Below are positions 33,800-41,255 of a DNA stretch of 64,000 nucleotides, in pieces. Every line of letters starts with the position of its first letter. Within the stretch, counting starts at the first letter, position 1. The DNA lies in contig NZ_CP073766.1 of the NCBI RefSeq assembly GCF_018255755.1, forward strand, positions 4,340,001-4,404,000, given 5' to 3'. The DNA is from Chitinophaga sp. HK235. Lineage in GTDB: Bacteria; Bacteroidota; Bacteroidia; Chitinophagales; Chitinophagaceae. The notes under the pieces were generated by a model, which was not told the origin of the DNA, did no database searches, and saw nothing but the letters and a program-made list of their open reading frames with translations. The translations under genes were made by a program, and so were the position numbers.

Positions 33800-34402
33800 T
33801 CATGAATAAACCTTAATAATCTTCCCATTCACCGCCCCTTCTACACTCAATAAATAGGCATTGACCAGCTTCTCCATAGGTACCAGGTTGTATCCAGGGA
33901 ACATAGCGCCATAGCGCTCTTTGCTATCTTCCACCAGTCCGGGGCTGACAACATTGATACGCTGATCTTTTTTCAGTTCCTGGGCGGCGCCCAGCACAAA
34001 GCTATTCACTGCACCATTAATCATGGCCACGGTGGTGCCGTTTTTGGCGGGATGTTCTGCAGCGATACCGGAGGTTAGTGTAAAAGAGCCCCCTTCAGAA
34101 AGATATTGTTTCCCGATCAGCACCAGATTGACCTGTCCCATAAGTTTTCCTGTTATACCGGCGAGCATGTGCTGCTGCCGCATCGTCTGAAAGTCGCCGT
34201 AATAGCCGGTTCCGGCGGTGCAGATGCAGGCGTCTACCATTTTCAGCTGGCTGAACATGTTTTCAATGGATGTTTCGGAGGCAATGTCGACCTGTATATC
34301 GCCGCTGTTGCGGCCGGCAATAATCAGTTCGTGTCTGGGGGCCAGCGCTGCTGCTACTCTTTTCCCGATGGTACCCTGACCACCAATAAGTATAATTTTC
34401 AT
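33800..34402 (-). CDS. Short-chain dehydrogenase/reductase lacking the Tyr-Lys pair
   Basis: A 200-residue Rossmann protein with the NAD(P)-binding start KIILIGGQGTIGKRVAAAL (about 2-20) and an NxxG-like CTAGTGYYG segment near 62. The usual catalytic YxxxK is absent: the matching stretch, VAMINGAVNSF (about 130), has Val and Asn where Tyr and Lys are expected. This variant occurs in a known subgroup of short SDRs, so it is probably a real, perhaps non-classical, oxidoreductase or NAD(P)-binding regulator and not a broken gene. It lies 60 bp behind the AraC regulator on the same strand and is probably controlled by it. Confidence 0.82.
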   Translation of the reverse strand: MKIILIGGQGTIGKRVAAALAPRHELIIAGRNSGDIQVDIASETSIENMFSQLKMVDACICTAGTGYYGDFQTMRQQHMLAGITGKLMGQVNLVLIGKQYLSEGGSFTLTSGIAAEHPAKNGTTVAMINGAVNSFVLGAAQELKKDQRINVVSPGLVEDSKERYGAMFPGYNLVPMEKLVNAYLLSVEGAVNGKIIKVYS

Positions 34403-34462
34403 GCTATCTGATTTATAACACGAAATTAGGTAGTGCTTCAGGAGCTGGATAGTCCGGATAGC

Positions 34463-35329
34463 TCAATTGATAGTCGTTTCGGCTCGTAGTGCCTGCGGGG
34501 TGCTGCCATACTTCTTTTTGAAGATGCGGATGAAGTAGGAGATATTGTCGTAACCGCATTGCCAGGCTATCTCCGAGACCTGCAGCTGGGTATTGTCTAT
34601 CAGCAGCCGGGCATGTGCCAGCCGCTGTTCATTGATCCATTGCCGGGGAGGCATCTGGTATATACGTTGAAAGTCCCGTTTAAAGGTCGCCAGGCTACGG
34701 TTCGTAAGATCGGCCAGGTCTTCTATGGTCACGGGTTGCAACAGATAGGTACGGACAATATAGTCCAGATCTTCCGGGTCGGTGCTGAGTGCACCGGTAA
34801 TAAACTCGCATACATCCCGCTGATGGCCGGAGTTCATAAGCAGCAACAAGATCTCCCGCTGTTTCAATGACAGCAGTTGATCTGTATGCAATAACGGTTT
34901 GTTGAAATACATCCGCAGCTGCTTTTTGAAGGCCTGCACCAGTTCTCCACCGGGGAAGACCACACAGGGTGCTGCTGCCGCTACTTTCCTGCTGTTAAAA
35001 AATGGCTCTGTGGAAACAGCCTTCAACAGCTTTACCGGCAGGAACAACATCATTGCTTCAAAATTCAAACCTTGCTCAATGTATTCTGCCATCACATAGA
35101 TCCCTTTCTTCAGCAGTACCACTGTTTCCGGGCCTGCTTCTATTGTCTCTCCGGGCAAATGCAGCAGTTTGATCCCTTTGGTCACAAAAATGAGGGTGTG
35201 CTCGGTCAGGAAGACCGTACGTTTACCCGCCTTGGATTCCTGCTTCAACTTGGCAAAGGTTTCACCATCGAAGGTTAGATAAGTAGGATCCGCAACAGGT
35301 GCGTCTATAGGAGGAAAACGGAATAGCAT
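34463..35329 (-). CDS. AraC-family transcription regulator
   Basis: A 288-residue regulator. The N-terminal half (1-150) is a cupin-like sensing domain with no recognisable ligand motif. The C-terminal two-HTH AraC domain (about 185-285) shows IEDLADLTNRSLATFKRDF and VSEIAWQCGYDNISYFIRIFKKKYGSTPQALR, the family signature. It precedes the SDR gene on the same strand and most likely regulates it. A minus-strand TATATTTG at 35345-35338 could be the -7 element, though very close to the ATG. Confidence 0.9.
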   Translation of the reverse strand: MLFRFPPIDAPVADPTYLTFDGETFAKLKQESKAGKRTVFLTEHTLIFVTKGIKLLHLPGETIEAGPETVVLLKKGIYVMAEYIEQGLNFEAMMLFLPVKLLKAVSTEPFFNSRKVAAAAPCVVFPGGELVQAFKKQLRMYFNKPLLHTDQLLSLKQREILLLLMNSGHQRDVCEFITGALSTDPEDLDYIVRTYLLQPVTIEDLADLTNRSLATFKRDFQRIYQMPPRQWINEQRLAHARLLIDNTQLQVSEIAWQCGYDNISYFIRIFKKKYGSTPQALRAETTIN

Positions 35330-35440
35330 AAGTAAAACAAATATACCAAAAGCCCGGCATACCTATTCCTCCGCTCCTTTCAGCCGGGATTTTATGGTAC
35401 ATGTCGCTGCAGCAACCGCCTCACCAGGTTATGGAATGCG

Positions 35441-36217
35441 TTATTTTTTTATTATCGGGGGCACTTTATTATCAAGCACTTCTATCCGGGCCATTTCGTT
35501 TGCCGGTTTAGCCTGCAGTTTATTGAGCAGGAAGGTACTGCCGGCCTCTGCTTCTGCACCGAAGTATACCTTTCCCTGTTCAAAAATATGGTAGACATCC
35601 TCAAAGCTGCCTGCCAGTATGTTATTTACATAGTACTCGATTTTATTGCCACTCCTTTTCACCATAAACTGTATCGTCTTCGGATCACCGATGTCTACAG
35701 TATGCTGTTCTATGACTGATTTTCCATCGCGGATAATGAGATGCATCATTTCGTCCTTTACACCGATGGCAATGGATTTACCTTCCTGTTTCCATTCATC
35801 GTAGCTATCAGGAAGCTGTCCACAGAAATAGATCATTGCGCTTTTCCGGGATTGTATGGTGATGGTGGCAGAAAGGATAAAATCACCTTTTACTTTGAGA
35901 TAAGGCAATTGCAGGTTATACGGCGGATTGGGAGTAGTGTTGTTATCGACACCATCCGGGATTGTTTCTCCCGGTACCGCAGGCTTAGGCACAGTACCTC
36001 TGTCCAGGCCCTGTATCAATATACCCTCAGGCTTTATAGTGGCGCCGGAAAAACGCCGCCAGCCGTGCCCGTTTATGAGGTCAACATACGGGATATCTTC
36101 ACCATTGAGGTTTTCTGCACTACTATAGGTTTGTTTCTGGCAACCGAAAGTAATGCCGAATAATGTACATACTGTAAATAGCATGCATTTTAAATACTTT
36201 TTTATATACATAAGCAT
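35441..36217 (-). CDS. Lectin-fold (LamG/DUF1080-like) lipoprotein
   Basis: A 258-residue protein with a lipoprotein signal (ITFGC near residue 26; start Met1 at 36217 or Met3 at 36211). Residues 40-235 look like a concanavalin-type beta jelly roll: FILSATITIQSRKSAMIYFCGQ, MMHLIIRDGKSVI, IEYYVNNILAGSFEDVYH. This is similar to 3-keto-disaccharide hydrolase (DUF1080)/LamG domains, which bind sugars, but no catalytic residues stand out. It lies downstream of the metalloprotease-SusC-SusD operon, on the same strand, but after a strong terminator, so it is probably a separate unit. It may be a surface carbohydrate-binding protein (inference). Confidence 0.75.
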   Translation of the reverse strand: MLMYIKKYLKCMLFTVCTLFGITFGCQKQTYSSAENLNGEDIPYVDLINGHGWRRFSGATIKPEGILIQGLDRGTVPKPAVPGETIPDGVDNNTTPNPPYNLQLPYLKVKGDFILSATITIQSRKSAMIYFCGQLPDSYDEWKQEGKSIAIGVKDEMMHLIIRDGKSVIEQHTVDIGDPKTIQFMVKRSGNKIEYYVNNILAGSFEDVYHIFEQGKVYFGAEAEAGSTFLLNKLQAKPANEMARIEVLDNKVPPIIKK

Positions 36218-36427
36218 GAGTACAGAATACTTGTCAGGTTTTTACAGATCAGTGCTGCTTACAGATACCGGGTTTCACAAAGATGTGCGTGATCTTTTAT
36301 AAACATCGTTTCGTCATACTAATACATTGAAATATGATGGTTCCCTCTATACTGCCGAAGTACTTTAACAAAACCTTAATGCCCCCAGGCAGGGACCGGG
36401 GAAAAGCGGCAGGCAATTAACAAACAT

Positions 36428-36466
36428 AAAAACAGGGACTGCACCAAACGGGCAGTCCCTGTTTTT
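36428..36466 (-). terminator. Terminator of the metalloprotease-SusC-SusD operon
   Basis: A 15-bp stem (36428-36442 with 36452-36466, AAAAACAGGGACTGC type) with 9-nt loop and A/T tracts on both sides. It lies 22 bp beyond the SusD stop codon. Confidence 0.85.
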
Positions 36467-36487
36467 TAATAAAGATAACCTTTTGCG

Positions 36488-37825
36488 TTATTCCGCCAGC
36501 AGCGGATTGTTGGCTATGGCATCTGTTGGTATCCGGATAGTGTATCTTGGATCACCAGCCTGCAAAGTGACTGTTTTACTTTTTATAGTATGCACAATCT
36601 GTGGCTGTGTGGTTCTTCTCAGGTCAAACCAGCGGTGGCCTTCAAAGGAGAGCTCACGGAATCTTTCATCATAGATCTCCTGCAGGAGGGCATTACCGCT
36701 GAGGGATGCCAGCCTGGTTACTTCTGTCTGGTAAAAATCAGGCGTGAGGCGGTATTGTTTAAGCTGGTTCAGGTAGTTGCGGGCCTGTTCCGGCTGGTTC
36801 AGCTGTGCAGCTGCTTCTGCCGCGATCAGGTACATTTCAGCTACGCGGAAAGACTGGCGGTAGCTGTTGTTGTTAGCTGTCTTCAGAACGGTATTGTTGT
36901 TTTTGCTGTCTTTGCCGTAGAAGATTTTCAGGCGCAGGTCACCGGTAGTATTATACGAAGCATACAATTTATCTGATACCAAAGCTGTCAATGTTGTAAC
37001 AGAGTTATAAGGCTGCTCAAAAGCCTGAAGGGTTTCTACAGAATTGTAGAGGGTAGGCTGAGTGTTGGTCTTGTTAAAATCCACCAGGGCAGACTTTTTA
37101 TCCAGCACAGCTTTGGCCGCTTCCAGGGCTTTGTTCCACTGATGGGTATACAGGTACACCCTTGCTGACAGCGCCAGGCCTGACAGTTTAGTAAACCGGA
37201 ACGAGGTAGCTGTTTCATACTGGTCTACATTCACCAGCGCCAGACCAGCTTCCAGGTCTGCGTTTATCTGATTGTATACTTCTTTTACCGTATTACGGGG
37301 ACTGGTTTTTTCCAGGTCTACTTTGGTAATTACCGGTACTGCCTTGTCAGATGCTGCAGTAGCTTCATTGTAGGGCTTACCATAGAGGTTTACCAGGGTA
37401 AAGTGGGTGTGTGCACGCAACAGGTAAGCTTCTCCTATCAACTGGTTTTTCTGCTCCTCTGTACCTTCCTTGGCGCCAGGTGCTGCATCAATGATATGGT
37501 TGGCATAAAATATCTGCTGATACTTACCTCTCCAGTCATAGGTCAGGATATTGACACCATTGTTCTCATCCCAGAAATAATTGGGCTGGAGCTGGTTTAC
37601 ATCACCGCTACGGGCTTCATTGATTTTTATTTCATCGCCGCGGTAAGAGGATAGCCCCTTATCGTAGCCGCTGGTAATGATGTATGCGGCATCCAGCTCT
37701 TTACGGAAGTCTTCTACCGTAGTAGGGATCACTTTCCCAACCGGCACAATGTCCAGGTATTTTTTGCAGGAAGAGAAGGCAGTCAGGGCAGCCAACAGTC
37801 CGGCGGTATATATTACTTTACGCAT
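36488..37825 (-). CDS. SusD/RagB-family nutrient-binding lipoprotein
   Basis: A 445-residue outer-membrane lipoprotein (AFSSC, Cys20). The SusD fold is seen in helical TPR-like segments and the typical ends: YQQIFYANHIIDA (about 103), QLIGEAYLLRAHTHFTLVNLYG (about 128), FRVAEMYLIAAEAAAQLNQPEQA (about 327) and the C-terminal IYDERFRELSFEGHRWFDLRR (about 385). SusD forms the lid of the SusC channel and captures substrate. It follows SusC after 12 bp and lies in the same operon as a secreted zinc protease, so peptides are a likely substrate (inference). Confidence 0.93.
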   Translation of the reverse strand: MRKVIYTAGLLAALTAFSSCKKYLDIVPVGKVIPTTVEDFRKELDAAYIITSGYDKGLSSYRGDEIKINEARSGDVNQLQPNYFWDENNGVNILTYDWRGKYQQIFYANHIIDAAPGAKEGTEEQKNQLIGEAYLLRAHTHFTLVNLYGKPYNEATAASDKAVPVITKVDLEKTSPRNTVKEVYNQINADLEAGLALVNVDQYETATSFRFTKLSGLALSARVYLYTHQWNKALEAAKAVLDKKSALVDFNKTNTQPTLYNSVETLQAFEQPYNSVTTLTALVSDKLYASYNTTGDLRLKIFYGKDSKNNNTVLKTANNNSYRQSFRVAEMYLIAAEAAAQLNQPEQARNYLNQLKQYRLTPDFYQTEVTRLASLSGNALLQEIYDERFRELSFEGHRWFDLRRTTQPQIVHTIKSKTVTLQAGDPRYTIRIPTDAIANNPLLAE

Positions 37826-37837
37826 TGATCACAATTT

Positions 37838-40800
37838 TTAGAAAGTGGCATTCAGGCCGATGGTGAATGTTTTAGGAATAGGCTGTGCATAGATGTTACC
37901 CATGGTCTCCGGGTCCATATAACCATCATAGTTGCGGGCAAACACAAATGGGTTACGCGCTTCAGCAGTCACCTTCAGGCCTTTCAGACGGATACGGTTG
38001 CAAACATCTTCCGGCAGACGATAACCCAGGGTGATGTTACGTACACGCACATAACCACCGTCTCTCACCCACATTCCCAGGGAGGCGTACTGATAATAGT
38101 TGTCTTCCAGCCAGTGGCCCAGTAATCTGAGTTCTTCACTGGTCTGGGGACCACTGCCAAACAGTGGCGGCGACTGTCCATTCGGGTTGGACGGAGTCCA
38201 GCGGTCCAGGATGGCAGTAGGCGCGTTGGCACCACGGTCAAAGACGATCGGATGATAAGGAGGCTGTACCTTCACCTTCTGGCCTAAGTTGAACAACAGA
38301 CCTACAGACAGGTCAAACTGCTTATAGGTAAAGTTGTTGTTCAGACCACCGGTGTAAAGCGGATCGGAGGTGCCCATGTTGCGGAACAACGCACGCTGCT
38401 GATCGCTGGTCAGCTCAGAGTATGGGAACAAACCACCCAGGTCAGGATCTCCGGCAAAATCATCCTTCAGTTTAAGCAACTCAGACAATGTCTGTGTTTT
38501 ACCCTGGTAATTCACCATGATCATACCATGTTCATTCAAACCGGCATAATCAATACCCCAGATAGTACTGGCAGGGCTGCCCTCTCTGGACGGAAACTTG
38601 GAGTTGCCTCGCAGGGTCTCCCGTAGTACTTTGTTTTTATTGTAAGAGAAGTTGAAGTCTGTTGTCCAGCGGAAATCCTTGCGGATGATGTTACGGGTGC
38701 TGAGGCTCAGCTCCACACCACTGTTACGCATCTCTGCCCAGTTGATCATCATTTCCTCAAAACCGGTTTCCAATGGTAACGCATATGTGTTGATCAGATC
38801 TTTACCATGACGATCATAATAATCAGCAGTGATGCTTACCCTGTTTTTCAGGATACTGATATCGATACCGATGTTTTTGTTGATGGTTTTTTCCCATCTC
38901 AGTTTGGCATTCGGCGGTGTTTCTACTCCGATGATCTGCAATGGGTCTCCCGGCAGGATCGGTACGTTGTAATAAGTACCCTTTACGAAAGGAGAAGTGT
39001 TTTTATCCACATTACCCTGCAAACCATAAGAAGCACGCACATTCAGCATATTGATGAAACGAACATTCTGCATGAAAGGCTCTTCCATCACACGCCATAA
39101 TCCGCTCACAGACCATAAAGGCAGGTATTTGTATTTGGGATCCACGCCAAACAGGTCAGAGCCATCAAAACGAATGCTACCTCCTAAAGTATAACGGTTG
39201 CGGTAGGTATAGCTACCAGTACCAAAGAAAGATACGAATGCATTTTCCACATAGCTGTTAGTATTCTTCTTGGTATACAGTTCATTGATATCGTTATCAT
39301 TCTGGAATTTGATCGGAATGGTGGTCAGTGTCTTAGGATCATAACCATAACGAGTGGTATTAGCATTTATATCTTTCACTCTTCTCACCTCATTACCCAC
39401 CATAAAATTGAAGTCATGGTTTTTATGCAGGTTGAAACTGTATTCCGCCATGGTTTTGAGGGTATACTGCTGCATGTTGCGGTTGTTATTTTTAATCACA
39501 CCGCCTTTAGGGATAATGGTTTTCTGCATACCGGAGGCTGGATCAAAACGCATGTTCTGATCGGCCAGCAATCTTTTATAGTAGGTATCTTCGAGAGCTA
39601 TCTGTTCACCGTTGGTGATATCTGACTGTATACCCAGTTGAGAACTCACGTGCAGGCGGGGAATCACTTCATAGTCCAGTTTGAAGTTGGTATTTACAGA
39701 CTGGGTTTTCAGCATATTGCTGGTATTTTTACGTTCTTCCAGCAGGTTGAAATCTACAACATTTCTATCGCCGCCAATGTTTCTGTCGTATACATAATTT
39801 CCTTTGTTATCATACACAGGCGTGTAAGGATTAGCCAGACGGGAATACTGTACCGGGTTGGTATTACCGGCTTGGTTAGGATTGAAGGAACTTTGCTGAC
39901 GCTGATTAGCAAAGATACCGGCAGAGAACTTCAGTTTGTCCGTCAGGTCATAGTCGGTTTTCAGGGTGATGTTATAACGATTAGCGCTGGTACCAATGGT
40001 AGCACCTTTTTCGTCATAATAACCACCGCTGAAATAATAGGTAGCTTTATCACCACCTCCGGAAACACTGATTGCATGTTCCTGGGTGAAGGCACTGCGG
40101 AAGATCAGGTCATTCCAGTTGGTATTAATACCTCTGAGCGCATTGATTTCATTACGGGCAGCAGCATTGATGCCATCCAGTCCTTTTGTGGAGAGGTCTT
40201 CCGGTGTAACATTGTACTTGTGGAGGATACGGGATACCTCACCATTGTTATCATGATAGGTGAAATCAGAAGTAAACAGGTCCAGTTCCAGGTTTACCTT
40301 CTGGTCGCTGTTCATCAGATTAAGGCGGCCCAGGTCTGGTTTCTGTGTAAAGGTGAAGTTGTTGCGGTAGTTGACAGACAAACGCTCACCTTTTTTACCG
40401 GATTTAGTAGTGATCACAATCACACCGTTGGCAGCACGCGCACCATAGATAGCAGTGGCGGCAGCATCTTTCAGTACAGTGATGCTTTCGATATCAGAAG
40501 GGCTGTAACCTGCGATAGAAGAAGTGTACAGCTGATCGATGGATTTGGCATCATCTGCGGTAGGCAGGTTGGTACCTTCTACAGGCAGCCCGTCAATTAC
40601 CCACAGCGGGTCCTGAGTGCCTTGCAGGGAAGAAGTACCACGGATGCGGATCTTGGCGGCCTGGCCAGGAGCACCGGACTGTGGTGTGATCGCCACCCCG
40701 GACAACTGTCCTTGCAGCATCTGCTCCACGCTCATCACACCTCCTACCTCTATCTTATCCATGCTGATCTTGTCGATAGCACCGGTAGATTTATTCTTTT

Positions 40801-41215
40801 TGACAGTCTGATAACCGGTGAACACAAATTCGTTCAGGTTTTTGCCAGCTGATGACAGTGCTACCTTGTAATGGTTGCTGGAATTGAGTGTCAGCAGCTT
40901 GGTTTCATAACCCATGAAACCGATGGTCAGTTGTTTTACGGAAAGCGAATCCGGCAGCTTCAGGGAGAAATCGCCCTTTTCATCGGTGATAGCGCCGATG
41001 CTGATATTTTCGATAATGTTTTCCGAACCGGTAGTAGTACCGATGGTTTTATTGCTGGCGTATACAGACACGCCTGGTAATGCTTCACCGGAAGTGGCGT
41101 CCACTACTTTCCCCTTAATGACGCGCGAGCTGGTTTGTGCCTGGGCCCACCAGGGAGAAAGGCTGACAACCAGGAGCAGGCAGCATATCTTCATCCACAA
41201 TTGACTTTTTTTCAT
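37838..41215 (-). CDS. SusC/RagA TonB-linked outer membrane receptor
   Basis: A 1125-residue TonB-dependent transporter, full length for SusC. Signal peptide to about residue 26 (WWAQAQ), carboxypeptidase-regulatory-like domain about 32-125 (VIKGKVVDATSGEALPGV), which has an unusual insert of about 18 residues between VYASN and AITDEKGDF, a degenerate TonB box (NEFVFTGYQTV), the plug (about 150-270; ESITVLKDAAATAIYGARAA) and a long barrel ending in FTIGLNATF. There is no STN domain, so signalling to a FecR partner is unlikely. The zinc protease gene is 40 bp upstream and SusD 12 bp downstream: one operon for capture, uptake and breakdown. Confidence 0.95.
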   Translation of the reverse strand: MKKSQLWMKICCLLLVVSLSPWWAQAQTSSRVIKGKVVDATSGEALPGVSVYASNKTIGTTTGSENIIENISIGAITDEKGDFSLKLPDSLSVKQLTIGFMGYETKLLTLNSSNHYKVALSSAGKNLNEFVFTGYQTVKKNKSTGAIDKISMDKIEVGGVMSVEQMLQGQLSGVAITPQSGAPGQAAKIRIRGTSSLQGTQDPLWVIDGLPVEGTNLPTADDAKSIDQLYTSSIAGYSPSDIESITVLKDAAATAIYGARAANGVIVITTKSGKKGERLSVNYRNNFTFTQKPDLGRLNLMNSDQKVNLELDLFTSDFTYHDNNGEVSRILHKYNVTPEDLSTKGLDGINAAARNEINALRGINTNWNDLIFRSAFTQEHAISVSGGGDKATYYFSGGYYDEKGATIGTSANRYNITLKTDYDLTDKLKFSAGIFANQRQQSSFNPNQAGNTNPVQYSRLANPYTPVYDNKGNYVYDRNIGGDRNVVDFNLLEERKNTSNMLKTQSVNTNFKLDYEVIPRLHVSSQLGIQSDITNGEQIALEDTYYKRLLADQNMRFDPASGMQKTIIPKGGVIKNNNRNMQQYTLKTMAEYSFNLHKNHDFNFMVGNEVRRVKDINANTTRYGYDPKTLTTIPIKFQNDNDINELYTKKNTNSYVENAFVSFFGTGSYTYRNRYTLGGSIRFDGSDLFGVDPKYKYLPLWSVSGLWRVMEEPFMQNVRFINMLNVRASYGLQGNVDKNTSPFVKGTYYNVPILPGDPLQIIGVETPPNAKLRWEKTINKNIGIDISILKNRVSITADYYDRHGKDLINTYALPLETGFEEMMINWAEMRNSGVELSLSTRNIIRKDFRWTTDFNFSYNKNKVLRETLRGNSKFPSREGSPASTIWGIDYAGLNEHGMIMVNYQGKTQTLSELLKLKDDFAGDPDLGGLFPYSELTSDQQRALFRNMGTSDPLYTGGLNNNFTYKQFDLSVGLLFNLGQKVKVQPPYHPIVFDRGANAPTAILDRWTPSNPNGQSPPLFGSGPQTSEELRLLGHWLEDNYYQYASLGMWVRDGGYVRVRNITLGYRLPEDVCNRIRLKGLKVTAEARNPFVFARNYDGYMDPETMGNIYAQPIPKTFTIGLNATF

Positions 41216-41255
41216 TGTTGACTGATGTACAGATTTATTGGTTTGATTGATTGAT

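Noticed and set aside
36428..36466. Seventh member of the hairpin array, because of the GGGACTG / CAGTCCC core
   Set aside because: The stem is longer, the loop is 9 nt, and it sits with A/T tracts right after a stop codon. It is an ordinary terminator with a chance match of the core.
39638..40852. Long open frame (404 codons) on the plus strand
   Set aside because: It lies fully inside the susC gene on the other strand, and its product has no recognisable domain or sensible start. It is a shadow of a long, well-supported gene.
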